From: Rhizoclosmatium globosum
Taxonomy: Eukaryota > Chytridiomycota > Chytridiomycetes > Chytridiales > Chytriomycetaceae
Length of the DNA: 64,000 bases
NCBI GenBank assembly: GCA_002104985.1
Contig: MCGO01000114.1
Coordinates: 62,001-126,000 of the forward strand
Reading direction: 5' to 3'
The notes beneath the pieces are model-generated. The model did not search any database, was not told the DNA's origin, and was given only the letters and a program-made list of their open reading frames with translations. The translations under genes were made by a program, and so were the position numbers. How positions within the stretch are numbered: position 1 is the stretch's first letter; every line of letters starts with the position of its first letter. Positions 46,901-58,109 of the stretch are shown here, in pieces.

Positions 46901-47825
46901 CTCAGCCTCATCATGCCTTCCCTCGCTGTTGTTATTGAAACCGCCGACTCCGATGAGTCCCGTGAGCTGCACACAAAAATGACAACTCTCATCAAGACGA
47001 AGCTTGCTACCGTAAAAGAAGTTCCTCCAGTCGAATCTTTGGAATCTGGATTGGCCCTGTTGAAGGAAATCCAAGAATTGGCCGCAAAGTCTCCAAGTGC
47101 AAGTGTTGCTGGCCTTTGCAGCGCCATGTCGCTTCTCGTCACTAGATCTATCGCTCATTCTCACCCTGAAGGCGTGGCTGTCACTTCTGGTCAAAGCACC
47201 GCCGAAACCCCTTCCAAGAAAAAGAAGACAGCTAAAGCCGCCGCTGCTCCTTCAGAGCTGCCGTGAAAAGCAGCCCCGTCATTCAAATCTACGCTGCCTC
47301 TTTGACAGACTTCCTGACAAAGAAAAAGTCCAAAGTCCAACGTCGTTGTTTTTGGATCTCTGCAACAGGCATCCTGCTTGGGTTTGCAGTTGCTTCCTGA
47401 TATGGCTGAATGTATTTCTAAAGGAGATGTTGAGAAGGGATTCAAGGTTGTTCAGGCTTTCAACATCATTTCAGCATGTTTGCAGAAGCTTCCTGTCAAG
47501 GTACTTGCGTCATTTTTTCCTTCCTTCAATCGTTTACTAACGTGGATTTACAAAGGAAAACACTGTCAATCTTGCTGCACTGAAACGATTCCAACTCGCA
47601 TTCGTTCCTGCTCTTTTGGCAGCATCGCAGCTGAATGATGAGAAGGGCATGACTCTTGCAAGAGTCAAGGAACTTGTGAAACCATCTATTTCGATTGTAA
47701 AGAGGCTCAAAAAGGCGTTAGAGAAGGAAGGAGCTCCTGCTGCATTTGCGGAGGCGAAAAAGGCGTTGGAGGGACGAAGTGATGAGGTCAAGACAGCCTT
47801 GAAGGGATTGTTGACTGTTTTGTGA
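43968..47825 (+). CDS. POL5: POL5 / MYBBP1A-like nucleolar protein
   Basis: Large armadillo-like nucleolar protein of the DNA polymerase phi family, required for rRNA synthesis and ribosome assembly rather than DNA replication. Start ATG 43968. The diagnostic N-terminal block is IAYALKRLIRGLSSSRDGAR then QGFTLALAELLGFL; next come EEREMYFARIFGLHAIVQSG and IWFVIVAQEEMKKTGY. In the middle: PVHALEARSLEARNMAIKEI and VVENVFKVFCPVLTESGLQL. A strongly acidic Asp/Glu block covers about 46400-46690. The C-terminal part has VIQIYAASLTDFLTKKKSKV and ends PAAFAEAKKALEGRSDEVKT. Frame slips of one base occur near 45748, 47253, 47345 and 47385, most at short homopolymers. Otherwise typical. Confidence 0.88.
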
Positions 47826-47933
47826 ATTGTGTAGCACAATGTGATTTCTTTGAATACAAGCTTGATAATGCATCGCGAATAGAATGAGAGGAAGGAGGTG
47901 TTGTGATAGTGTGCAAAAAAACAAGATCTCCAA

Positions 47934-48958
47934 ATGGCTTTCGATTTGAAGAGACTGACAAAGCTGCCTGTCCTCATCAGCGCTGGACTCGCTGTGGTTC
48001 GTAGCTTAATTTAGTGTTTTGGCAGTCAAGGGACTAACTAGACGGGACAGCTTGGATGGGTTCTTGCACTTCTCGGGGCACTTGTTGCTGGTGCTGGATC
48101 GCTCGTTGGCTTCTACATCTTCTACCTCCTCCTTGTCATTGTTGGAGTTATCGGACTTATTGCGTACGATAATGTGAAGGAGAACCGAGTGGCTGTAAGT
48201 GTCTCTGTGGCCAATTAGTGTGCATAGTTCAAATCTCTGATGTCATCACCACCCCCAATGTTTAGATCGTTGCCTTTGTCGCAATTGGATTCAACTTTAT
48301 CGTTTCTCTCTGCAGCGTTGCCACGTATGCGAATGGATACTTTGGCCTTGGATGTCTTTCTGCGGGAGGAATCTTCCTCTCGATTCCATTCCTGTACTGG
48401 ATTGTCCTCTTGGGATCTGGAGAGTCTGCTTTTGACGGTGTTGGCACTGGCTTCTCTCTCCCAAGCATTCAGTTGCCAAAGGTTACGATCACTATGCCAA
48501 CTAAGGCCGCTGCTCCAGCCCCACAACCTCAACAACCTCCTGTTGCCCCACAAGCCTACGCCGCTCCACAACAGCAAGTTTATGCGGCTCCCCAGGCTTA
48601 CACTGCGGCTCCACCACCACAACCATACACTGCCGCTCCACCCCCTCAGCAGACTTTCCAACCAGCCCCATCTCCTCAGGTTGCTGTCCCAACACAAAAC
48701 TACACGGCTCCAGAAAAGTCATCCCCAGTTCCAGCCCCTGTTGCTCGTGACATCGTAGTTGTGCCAGAAGTCTACAAGGCGCAAGCTCTTTATAACTACA
48801 CAGCAAACCCATCAGACCCGAACGAGTTGTCCTTCAACAAGGGACAAGTCCTCGACATTGTTGATAAGGAAGGAAAGTGGTGGAAGGCTCGTTACGTAGA
48901 TGCCAGCGGTGCTGTTGTTACAGGAGTCGTCCCATCCAACTATGTTACTCTCATTTGA
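47934..48958 (+). CDS. SHO1: SHO1-like osmosensor, paralog 1 (four TM plus SH3)
   Basis: Plasma membrane adaptor of the fungal HOG osmostress pathway. Start ATG 47934 (MAFDLKRLTKLPVLISAGLA). Two short introns precede the exon carrying IVAFVAIGFNFIVSLCSVAT. Four hydrophobic segments (ISAGLAV, LALLGALVAGAGSLVGFYIF, IVAFVAIGFNFIVSL, GIFLSIPFLYWIVLL) make the sensor module. A Pro/Gln/Ala-rich stretch (QAYAAPQQQVYAAPQAYTAA) links to a C-terminal SH3 domain: KAQALYNYTANPSDPNELSF, then GKWWKARYVDASGAVVTGVV and PSNYVTLI. The SH3 would bind the MAPKK Pbs2 by analogy with yeast. The linker is much longer and more repetitive than in yeast Sho1. Confidence 0.88.
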
Positions 48959-49120
48959 AATAGATAGCTTATTATCGTCCCAAGAGCGGGAGAGAAATAA
49001 AGTATACATTTAGTCAGTAAATCAGTATATCAGCACGAAAGTTGCATCTCGCAGGCATCAATGACATTTTTGGTTGCACACTCATCGAAAGAGACGCAGC
49101 ATTTTTCGCCCTCATACAAG

Positions 49121-50135
49121 ATGGCATTCGACAAGACACAGCTGATGAAGGTGCCAACGCTTGCCACAGCCGGAGTTGCGATTGTTAGTATTGTTTGGAT
49201 TGTATCTAAGGTGTTAACCCTTATTATGGATGGGATAGCTTGGATGGATCCTTCTCTTTATTGGAATCTGTATCATCAACACGGGCGGACTGATTGGCTT
49301 CCAGCTCTTCTACCTTCTCTGTGTGATCGCAGGAGTCATTGTCGCCATTGGATTTGACCAGGCTCGGGAACATCGAGTTGCGGTGAGTCAGTAACCAAAC
49401 CATTAAACACAAACTGAACTCAAACCAAACCAGATTGTCGCCTTTGTCGCAATTGGATTCAACTTCCTCGTCGAAATTGCGAATGTTGCCGTTGAAATGG
49501 CAAAGATTGACTGGGTTTCAGCCTCAACTGGATACAGATTCTGTGCTGCCGGATCAGTGTTCATGTCCTTCGTATTCCTCTACTGGATCTTTGTCTTTGG
49601 ATCAGGCGAAACGAGTGCTGTCGCTGTCGCTCACGAACAAGGAGTCCTCCCCTTCCAAACACCAAAGCTGCCATCCCTCCCAAAGTTACCTGCCATGCAA
49701 TTCCCAAAGATTTCAATTCAAATGCCTCAAAAGACTCAATCGAGAGAGATTTCCGTTGAAGATGCTCCCGTGGTTGTCACCTCATCTCCAACTCCAGCTC
49801 CAGCCCAAACAACTCCTCACCCACCACCGCCATCATCAACTGGACTATCATTCCCAGCGTTCCCACCACCAATTCAATTCACCCGTTCGATTTCAACTCC
49901 TCCCCCTCCACCAGTTCCTGAGGAGAAAGCTCCAGAACCTGCTCCAACTCCTAAAGCTCGTGCCTTGTACAAATACACTGCAAGCGCGAGCGATCCAAAT
50001 GAGTTGTCGTTCCGTAAGGGCCAAGAAATGGATATTCTCAACAATTCGGGAAAATGGTGGCATGTTCGGATGGTGAATGAGCAAGGCGAGGTTGTGACTG
50101 GAATTGCGCCGTCCAATTATTTGGAGCAGTTGTAA
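49121..50135 (+). CDS. SHO1-like osmosensor, paralog 2
   Basis: Tandem duplicate of the preceding gene, same strand, 162 bp further on, with the same intron positions. Start MAFDKTQLMKVPTLATAGVA at ATG 49121, then after an intron LGWILLFIGICIINTGGLIG with FQLFYLLCVIAGVIVAIGFD, and after a second intron IVAFVAIGFNFLVEIANVAV, the segment identical to paralog 1 in its first eleven residues. The fourth TM is FMSFVFLYWIFVFGSGE. The linker differs: SLPKLPAMQFPKISIQMPQK and PPPPSSTGLSF instead of Gln/Ala repeats. The SH3 domain (ALYKYTASASDPNELSFRKG, GKWWHVRMVNEQGEVVTGIA, PSNYLEQL) is conserved. Divergent linkers point to different partners. Confidence 0.88.
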
Positions 50136-50526
50136 GCTTCTGAAATGTTTGCTTGTGGATCCTTTGTTTTTCTTGTAGTTTGTTTTTTTCTTGTTATACC
50201 GCACCTCTACTTGCTTGTTCCTCGTATTTGACTCTCATATGATTTCGTAAATAAAATCCCTGTTTCCTCTTATTTTAATTGAATTTATAGTTCTGATTCG
50301 GTGTTCTTGAACATGCCTCTTCCGGCACAAGCACTAACTCATCAATGACAATTCACAACCAAAAGCTTTTCACAGTGACTCAAGGAAAAGGCTTGAATAG
50401 ATATCACGCAGAACATCAATGACTGAACCGAAATGAAAGAACCTGAGTAGAACCTCAACTCTGTACCCATAAAAACAACCCTCCTTGTCTTGCAAACACC
50501 AACAAACAAAAACAGTCTGAAAAAAC

Positions 50527-51585
50527 ATGGCTATGAATCCAAAGCAAAAGCTAATCGCTCTCGCCACACTCGTTTTTCTCTTCATTTCCATCATTGTTGG
50601 AGGCCTTACCGCAATCAGTGTATCTTCGAAAAAGTCTGCCGATGGACGAATGAACTACTACGTCGATTCAAATGCAAACTTGACTCTTGCTTCCATCGAC
50701 GATAACACACCAATCACCTTCGCTCAAATCGAAGCGGCGATGTTCAGCCTTGATGTTTTAAAGAATGAGGCAAAATTAATGCTGAACTTTGAGTTGTTTG
50801 GTAAGACCCTCTATCGTTTGATTGTTGTGTCGCTTCTGACACACTGCTTACAGGAGCCCTTAATGCAAGAAATAACAATGGTTCTAAACCTTTGCAAGAC
50901 ACCTACTCTCAGTCTCCATACAACATCAATTTGACTATTGGGACTCAATTCTTTAGTTTTCCTGCAAACCGACCGCTAATTTCACAACCTGTGACTCTCA
51001 TTATTGGTGGAGAGGTTAACAAGTACCCATTTGATACGCTTTATATTGGTTACGTGATGGTATGTACCGAGTACTTTATTGTTGCCAAGATATTAAATTG
51101 CTGAATAGTATGGCTCGTATGCGCTTCCAGGACAAGTCAGTCAGCCTTTGAAGATCAACTTAATTCAAGACGGACTGCCTACAGGCTACCAAGTTTCATA
51201 TAGCGCCATCCTTGACGATGACACTGACACGGAAATCACAGCTATTGGTTCCATTACACGGACAGCCACTATCCGAACAATCTCTGTGTTTTTTGCTTTC
51301 CTAATGTGGGGTCTCGCGTTTTCATGCGCAATATATACAGCCAGTGTATATGTCTTTGAAAAGAAGGCTGAGCCACCCATTTTAGGCTTCCACATTGCCC
51401 TTCTGTTTGCGATGCCAGCTGTGAGGAATGCTATGCCGCTCGCGCCTCCTGTTGGATGCTTGATTGATCAAATGGTGCTTGTGTGGGTGATGATGATTTT
51501 GGCATGTTGTGTTCTAGCACTGTTCATGAAACTTATATTCCAGACTGCTGATGGAGGGTTTAAGAAGCTAGTTACTGTAGCATAG
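50527..51585 (+). CDS. DUF4436-like multi-pass membrane protein
   Basis: Three exons from ATG 50527. One N-terminal TM helix (LIALATLVFLFISIIVGGLT) is followed by an extracytoplasmic beta-type domain with FELFGALNARNNNGSKPLQD, INLTIGTQFFSFPANRP and GGEVNKYPFDTLYIGYVM. Three more TM helices then follow: ISVFFAFLMWGLAFSCAIYT, ILGFHIALLFAMPAVRNAMP with PPVGCLIDQM, and LVWVMMILACCVLALFMKLI. The N-terminal TM, the YPFD motif, the RNAMP-PP-G-D block and the last TM fit the DUF4436 membrane proteins found in fungi and bacteria. I know of no experimentally established function. The introns are short (about 50 nt). Confidence 0.7.
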
Positions 51586-51833
51586 AGGATATAATAAAAC
51601 GCATTTATTAGTAAGTTTCTATAACCTTCTATTAGAGCCAGAGATGAAGTCTGATCACCACCGACTTGACTCACACATCAAATGCAGCGAAACTGAATGA
51701 AAGAGGTGGCGTCCTTCACCCATCTCCAGTGTGGACTCTTGTGACTCAGAATTATGCCAGCGGAAACTCAAAGTCGGATAAACTCGGGATGCAATACGAG
51801 ATGGCATTTTTTCTCCACCCAAAACACACAACA

Positions 51834-53331
51834 ATGCAGCTTAAGTACCTTTCCGGCTTTGGCAACGAATTCGCAACTGAAGCGCTTGAAGGAGCACTTC
51901 CCGAGGGTGAGTCCCCTGGATCGGTGAAGGGATGAAGGGGGGGAAGCTGATCGCATTCGCCAGGCCAAAACTCGCCCCAGGTCTGTGCGTACGGGCTCTA
52001 CGCCGAACAGATCAGCGGCACCGCCTTCACGGCTCCTCGCGGCCACAACCAGCGCACGTGGGTGTACCGCATCCGCCCATCTGTCAGCCATCTTCCGTAC
52101 CAGCCAGCCGCCGACGAGAAGGCGCCAAAGCTGTGCACTGTTGCTGGTACGTTCTTTCTTGGTTTTATAAGCTTATTCAGGCATTTGGTCGCTAAACGGG
52201 TGTACAGCCGATTCCCTCGTTACTACACCAAACCAGCTCCGTTGGTCTCCTTTTGCCCTTCCAGCTGAAGGCTCAAAGGTCACCTTTGTGCAGGGTCTCA
52301 AGACTGTCGCTGGATGCGGCGACCCAAGCACTCGTGCTGGAATCGCTACTATTGTCTACACTGCCAACCAGAGTATGTCTCCGTTGAGAGAGGCTTTCTA
52401 CAACGCCGATGGAGACTTCTTGATTGGTGAGTATCAAGCTTATAGTAACAAATGGCATTAAATCGCTATTCTAGTTCCACAACAAGGACGTCTCGAAATT
52501 CGCACTGAAATGGGTCTCCTCCACGTTTCACCCACCGAAATTGTCGTGATTCCACGCGGAATTAAGTTCTCTGTTGATCTTCCAGATGGTCCATCTCGTG
52601 GTTACATTCTCGAGACCTTCGATCGTCACTGGGAGCTTCCAGACTTGGGACCAATTGGTGCCAACGGTCTTGCCAACCCACGCGACTTCCTCGCTCCTGT
52701 TGCTGCATACGAAGACATTGACACTGGAGCACCATTCACAATCTACAGCAAGTACCAAGGCTCCTACTTCCAGCTCTCTCAAATCCACTCTCCATTCGAT
52801 GTCGTTGCCTGGCACGGAAACTACACTCCCTTCAAATACGATCTCAAGAAATTCAACACCATCAACACAGTCTCGTTTGACCACCCAGACCCATCCATCT
52901 ACACAGTCTTGACTGTCAAGTCTGGAAACCCAGGTGTGGCATTAGCAGACTTTGTCATCTTCCCACCAAGATGGATGGTTGCCGAAAACACTTTCCGTCC
53001 ACCTTGGTTCCACCGTAACTGCATGTCCGAGTTCATGGGTCTTATTTCTGGTGGTTACGACGCCAAGGCCGAAGGATTCTTGCCAGGCGGTGCGTCCTTG
53101 CACAGTGCATTCTCCGCACACGGTCCAGACACGACCACATTCATCAACGCGTCCAAGGAAGAGTTGAAGCCAATCAAGTTGAGACCCGATGGTCTTGCCT
53201 TCATGTTTGAGAGTTCGTTGATGATGAGTCCAAGCAAGTGGGCTCTTGAAGATTGTGGAACTGCTCTGCAGAAGGAGTATTACAGTGTTTGGCAGGGTAT
53301 GCCAAAGCTTTTCAACCCAAACAAGAAGTAA
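51834..53331 (+). CDS. HGD: Homogentisate 1,2-dioxygenase
   Basis: Iron-dependent ring-cleaving enzyme of tyrosine and phenylalanine breakdown, homogentisate to maleylacetoacetate, cytosolic. Four exons from ATG 51834: [40 protein letters not shown] then [40 protein letters not shown]; and a long last exon with [20 protein letters not shown] and [20 protein letters not shown]. The iron ligands are visible: His and Glu in [14 protein letters not shown], and His in SAFSAHGPD. About 445 residues, the family norm. A very complete match, no anomalies. No other gene of the pathway lies in the window. Confidence 0.97.
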
Positions 53332-53495
53332 AATACACAATTCTAAGGAGAGTCAAATAAAGCTCTGCTCATTTAAAACATCGAAGTTTAAGATATATAG
53401 TCGATTTGATTGCCTTTGAAAAAATAACCCGGTTTGTCTTTCGTGATGGGGCGGAGAACTGTGAACAATTGCTCCATTGTTTCACTTTTGAGTTG

Positions 53496-54185
53496 ATGTC
53501 CGCGGAAGCCCAAGTAGCACGTCCACTTCCCGAGCAATGGACACTACCAGCAATCCAAAAATACTACGCAACGTTTGCGGAATCCTATGACGCAGAAGTT
53601 GCAGCTGCACCTGCGAAATGGCCCGCCCCACAAACAGTAGGCGATTGGGCGTTCAAATACCTTCAAAACCATCACCCCAAGACAGCCCCCAAACTCCGCG
53701 TTCTTGACGTAGGCTGTGGAACGGGACGCGCCTCGGCCGTCTTTTTCAACGATCCCACAAAGTTTTCCGTCACTGGAATCGACGCGTCCCCAGAAATGAT
53801 GCAAAAAGCGCGCGAGAGTTATCCCTTGTTTGATTCGTTGCAGGTTCTGGACCTTGAGTCTTCTGAATCGTGGATAGAGTTTTTTAAGGATGGGAAACGG
53901 TTTGATGCGGTGATTTCGTCGGGGGTGTTTGATTTCATTCGCGATCCGTTGGGGCTTCTGGGGAGGTGTCGGGATGTTTGTCGAGAGGGTGGGTGTTGTG
54001 TTGTTACGGTGCCTGTGAATACTTTGAGTAGTGATGTATTGTTGTTTACTCAAGAGGAGCAGGAAGGGTTTATGACGTCTGTGGGATGGAAAATCGTGCA
54101 AAAAGAAGAGATTTTTGGGTATGAACACAGTGGAGAAGTTGTTACTTATTGTTGCTACTTGTTGGTTCAACAGGACTCCAAATAA
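53496..54185 (+). CDS. Class I SAM-dependent methyltransferase
   Basis: Single exon, about 229 residues from ATG 53496 (MSAEAQVARPLPEQWTLPAI). Class I Rossmann signature: LRVLDVGCGTGRASAVFFND (motif I), FSVTGIDASPEMMQKARE (motif II with the acidic residue), LQVLDLESSESW, and FDAVISSGVFDFIRDPLGLL (motif IV region), ending YEHSGEVVTYCCYLLVQ. The layout (YDAE helix, GCGTG, VFDFI) resembles the METTL27/WBSCR27-type group, but the substrate is unknown. It lies downstream of HGD with 164 bp between; no functional link is evident. Confidence 0.85.
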   Translation: MSAEAQVARPLPEQWTLPAIQKYYATFAESYDAEVAAAPAKWPAPQTVGDWAFKYLQNHHPKTAPKLRVLDVGCGTGRASAVFFNDPTKFSVTGIDASPEMMQKARESYPLFDSLQVLDLESSESWIEFFKDGKRFDAVISSGVFDFIRDPLGLLGRCRDVCREGGCCVVTVPVNTLSSDVLLFTQEEQEGFMTSVGWKIVQKEEIFGYEHSGEVVTYCCYLLVQQDSK

Positions 54186-54442
54186 ATGACGAGGAGAGAA
54201 GTACGTCCTGTATGATGTGCCATAATGGTGATTGGAAGCGGATTGGCTTCAGGACAACACCTTTCCTCTTTCTTCAGTATCTCAGCAAGTGTTCAACTAA
54301 AAGAGCCAGAAATGCTCTCATTTGTTCTTAAATTGCTGATCGGTAATAAGGAAATGACAACAGTACCAACACAGCCACATCCGCAAAAAAGGCCTTAAAT
54401 GCAGAAACGAGGCGGTGCCTTGCTTTTTCAAAACCAGAAGAA

Positions 54443-55658
54443 ATGAGTGTCCTCGCCTTGTTGGCTCTTGCCTCCACAGTGATTGCTGTTCCTGTCACTC
54501 CAGCCCCAGTGAGTACAACGCTTGACCAAAGGCCCCAAAAAGCCGACAAAAAAAAGCCCGATTTGTAAAAATGAAAAAACGCAGGTGATCAAGAACGTTA
54601 TCACATTCGGAGACAGTCTTAGTGACAACGGAAACCTCTTTGCTCAGTACAAGTTCCCTCCTGCTCCGTACTTCAAAGGTCGTTTCTCGAACGGTCCAAC
54701 TTGGGTTGAACAGCTCTCTGGGTTTTTGGGGAATGCTTCGTTGTACGACTATGCTTATGGTGGTGCTTGCGCGAATGTGACAAACGCTGTTGGATCCAAC
54801 TTGACGGGGACTCCGATTGTTGCTTCCACGATCCCTGATATCTTTGCACAGTATGCGTTGTATCAGAAGGATTCGGCTACTAAAGGGTTGAAGCTTGAAG
54901 AGACTTTGTTTACTGTGTTTGCTGGTGGTAACGATGTCAACTACGTTTTTGATAGAAAGGGAACCCCCGATGTTATCTCTATTGCAGGTAAGGTTCAAAA
55001 CACTGAAAATATTTCAATAAGTAACCACTCTTATAATGCCACAGGATCCGTCGTCCAACTTGTCAGTCTCATTGCCAAATCCGGCGGAAAGCAGATCCTT
55101 GTGACAAACCTTCCCCCACTCCACTTGTCTCCACGCATGAGACCATTCGCCGCCCTCGCCGAAAACATCAAGAAGCTTGTTGACGGATACAACCTCGTTC
55201 TTTCCAGGGGTCTCGCCCAAGTCCGTACCGCATTCCCCGGCACTACCATCACCATCAACGATATGAACGGACTTTTGACGTACATTTCGACTGAAGAGGG
55301 AGGCAAGTTCTTTGGATTCACAAACACAACCGATGCTTGCTTGAAGAGTGGAAGTATCTGTGCTGAGGTTGAGAAGACTTTCTTCTGGGATGGGTTGCAT
55401 CCTTCTACTCGTGGACAAGGATTTGTTGCTCAGTACGCGTACAACCAGGTGTTTGGATTTGATGGGTATTTGAAGCCTGTTGTTACTACTGCCAATACTA
55501 CCACTGTTGCTGCTACTTCTGCTGCTACTTCTGCTGCTACCAGTGTTGTCCCAGCTTACTCTGCTCCACCAGCTGCCACCGGTGTCTTGTATTCTGGATC
55601 CGAGAAGTTGAAGGCTGGGCTTATTGCCGTTGCTTTTGGATTCATGTTTTTGATTTAG
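54443..55658 (+). CDS. Secreted GDSL esterase/lipase with C-terminal membrane-anchor signal
   Basis: SGNH-type hydrolase. Exon 1 encodes the signal peptide MSVLALLALASTVIAVPVTP. An intron of about 75 nt leads to VIKNVITFGDSLSDNGNLFA with the nucleophile Ser (block I), then NGPTWVEQLSGFLGNASLYD, VFAGGNDVNYVFD (block III Gly-Asn) and FFWDGLHPSTRGQGFVAQYA with the catalytic Asp and His (block V). Several N-glycosylation sites. The C-terminus is Ala/Thr-rich (TVAATSAATSAATSVVPAYS) and ends TGVLYSGSEKLKAG plus a hydrophobic run, a GPI-type ending. Probably a cell-wall-bound polysaccharide deacetylase or lipase; the substrate is unknown. Confidence 0.88.
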
Positions 55659-55791
55659 ACTTGAATACACTCATTTCCTTTTTATCATTAGAAATAAAGC
55701 TGTTGTGCAGTTCTTCCATGATTACCCTAGTTACTTTATAATTCGTTCCTTCTTTCTTTTTTTCTAACCAACACGGAACAAGACCCAAGAG

Positions 55792-57755
55792 ATGGAGTTA
55801 CCACCTCAAACCCGACCCAAACTTGTAACCATATCCCACTCAATCCTACCATAACACTTAACTCCTCCTTACTCCAAATCAGCACCACATCCTCAAAGAC
55901 CTCCACCGCCACGCCAAAAAAGCTCGAACCTTCGAAACAGCCAAACTCGTCCGCAAACTCAAAACATTCCAAACAAAACTCGATTCAACGCCTGAAGATG
56001 TTCCCGCCTCAGTAAAGGAGACCCGTGCGAAGGAGGTTAAGAAGGCAGAGCGCGATGTTGGATTGATCAAGGTACACACTCTTCATATAAAACAGGAGTA
56101 TATCAATCGGAGAAACTAATAATCAATTTATTGTTGGAACAGACAATCAATCTGCATCAGTTATCCTACACTGCCTTCACAACCGCCTTGGACTTCAACC
56201 ACCTCCCTCAACTTGCCCCTCTCGCTGCCGAAGAACACAAAACAATCACATCGCAATCCGAACCAGATGAACCGGCCTCAACACCTTCCGATTCTGTCAC
56301 GGATAAAGACGCAGTAAACCGACTTGGCGCAAGGATCATTGAAACGACGGAATTCAAACGTGCACTTGAAACTGGGATTGAAGATTTACGAAAGTTGAGC
56401 AGTGGGGGTGGGAATGGTGTTGCTGGGAAGGTTGGAGAGGAGGGAGTCAAGAAAGTCAAGTTGACGCAGAAGGAGAGGAAGGCTTTGAATAAGAAGAGGA
56501 AGTTGGAAGCTATGCAGCAGAATGGTAAGGATGATGAGGATGAAGGTGGTGAAGGCGATGAGGAGGATGAAGGACCTGTTGGAAAGTACGTCAAGGCCCA
56601 GGTAATTAACGCGTTTACGTTTGTGGTTTCTTTATAATTGTACATGTACTCAAAAAATCGTATTGTAGGCAAGCGATGACGATAACGATGATCCAATGGA
56701 TGTGGACGTCGGCAAACTCCAATCACCAACAAAGAAACCAACCAAAGCCATACCAACAAAGACATCTTCATCCACCGCATCTGCAAAGTCAAAACCAACT
56801 CCCAAGGCAGTAACGTCGTCTGCTCCCTCGAAACCATCTTCAAAAGCATCCTCAAAAATGGAATCCGCGTTTTTGGAAACTCTGGGCGGGGATACACTTT
56901 CAGACGTGGAATTCTCTGATTTCTCTGAAGACGACGAAATACCTGGCGCAAAGCAGCTGGAAAAGAAGAGCAAGACGAGTAAAAAGGATGAACCGAAAAA
57001 GAAAAAGAGGCCAGGCCAGAGGCAGAGACAAGCGTGAGTTGTTTTTCCTGTCTCGTTCGGGTGTTATTGTTATTTATTTCTATTCTTCTAGGATGTGGGA
57101 AGAACAGTATGGAAAGAAGGCGAACCATATCGTAAACAGAGAACTCACTCTCGTCAACAAAATCAAAAAAGCACCTGTTGCCGCACCTGTCGTTGACGAA
57201 AAGCTTCATCCATCTTGGGCTGCCAAGAAGGCGCAAAAGTTGCAGATTTCGGCTGTACCTGCTGGAAAAAAGATTAGCTTTGGGGATGACGGAAGTGCTG
57301 GAGTCACGGCGACGGAATCAACCAAGAAAGCAGCCGCGCCAGCTATCGTCGAAGAGAATTTACATCCCTCTTGGGCAGCAAAGAAGGCGCAGAAGTTGCA
57401 GATTTCAGCTGTTCCCGCAGGAAAAAAGATTACATTTGGCGATAATTCTGGATCATCAAAGAAGCCAGAACCTGTCGATGAAAAACTGCATCCGTCATGG
57501 GCAGCCAAGAAGAAGCAAAGTGCTGCTATTGGAGGTGCAACTGGAACAAAGGTTGTCTTTGGGGATGATGACGCGAAGGCAGCCTCTCCTCCTCCCAAAA
57601 AGCCTGCAGATAAGAAAGTATTCGCGAAACCTACACCCAAGCAACCAGAACCTGTGGATGAGAAGCTGCATCCATCATGGGCGGCTAAAAAGAAACAGAG
57701 TGCGGCGATTGGTGGAGCGACAGGGACGAAAGTTGTATTTGGAGATGATGATTAG
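55792..57755 (+). CDS. BUD22: BUD22-like ribosome biogenesis factor with four LHPSW motifs
   Basis: Nuclear protein for small-subunit rRNA maturation. Exon 1 (55792-55824) encodes MELPPQTRPKL; a 58-nt intron leads to HHILKDLHRHAKKARTFETA and KLVRKLKTFQTKLDSTPED. Next come INLHQLSYTAFTTALDFNHL, basic/acidic blocks (LTQKERKALNKKRKLEAMQQ), a Ser/Lys-rich region, and after two more introns RQRQA-MWEEQYGKKANHIV. The C-terminus carries LHPSWAAKKAQKLQISAVPA twice and LHPSWAAKKKQSAAIGGATG twice, each followed by a KI(S/T)FGD or KVVFGDD ending. BUD22/SRFBP1 proteins I know have one such LHPSWEA..IxF ending, so a fourfold copy is unusual. Confidence 0.82.
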
Positions 57756-57864
57756 AGTCTAGTGAAATTAATTATAAGTAAAGTGTATGCTTAATTAGTG
57801 CTAGTGTTGAAGGCTGTTCAAGGTGACTTGTCTCTCTTGTTCTCCCCTGTTTTCATTCCAATAA

Positions 57865-58067
57865 GTACGTTCACCGTCACCACCCATCACCACCCACCCA
57901 CGACGACCTGAGCCATCTAGTCCGAGCCATCGAAGCTATGCGTGTCATCAGAGAGGATACTACGTAGTAGGATGGATGCGGATGGACTGATGGACTGGAG
58001 GACAGCAGATGTCGCACTCCTGACTGTACACCAGTATACTAAACACCAACCTCTCTACCAAAAACAG
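57865..58067 (+). other. Probable leader intron of the RPSA gene
   Basis: GTACGT donor at 57865, ACTAAAC branch-like word near 58038 and AAAAACAG acceptor ending at 58067, just before the RPSA start at 58110. 203 nt, longer than most introns here. It contains a perfect 12-bp palindrome (TACTACGTAGTA) near 57958, but I could not fit a snoRNA to it. Confidence 0.5.
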
Positions 58068-58109
58068 CCAGTCCTTGCACGGTTCCGAAACCTTTACAAA
58101 CCTTTACAA

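Noticed and set aside
57865..58067. snoRNA in the RPSA leader intron
   Set aside because: I found CTGA and a palindrome, but no matching C box with terminal stem and no two-hairpin H/ACA layout.
57942..58109. Upstream coding extension of RPSA
   Set aside because: It starts without ATG and reads through a leader intron with a good branch site and acceptor; uS2 proteins start at the position equivalent to 58110.
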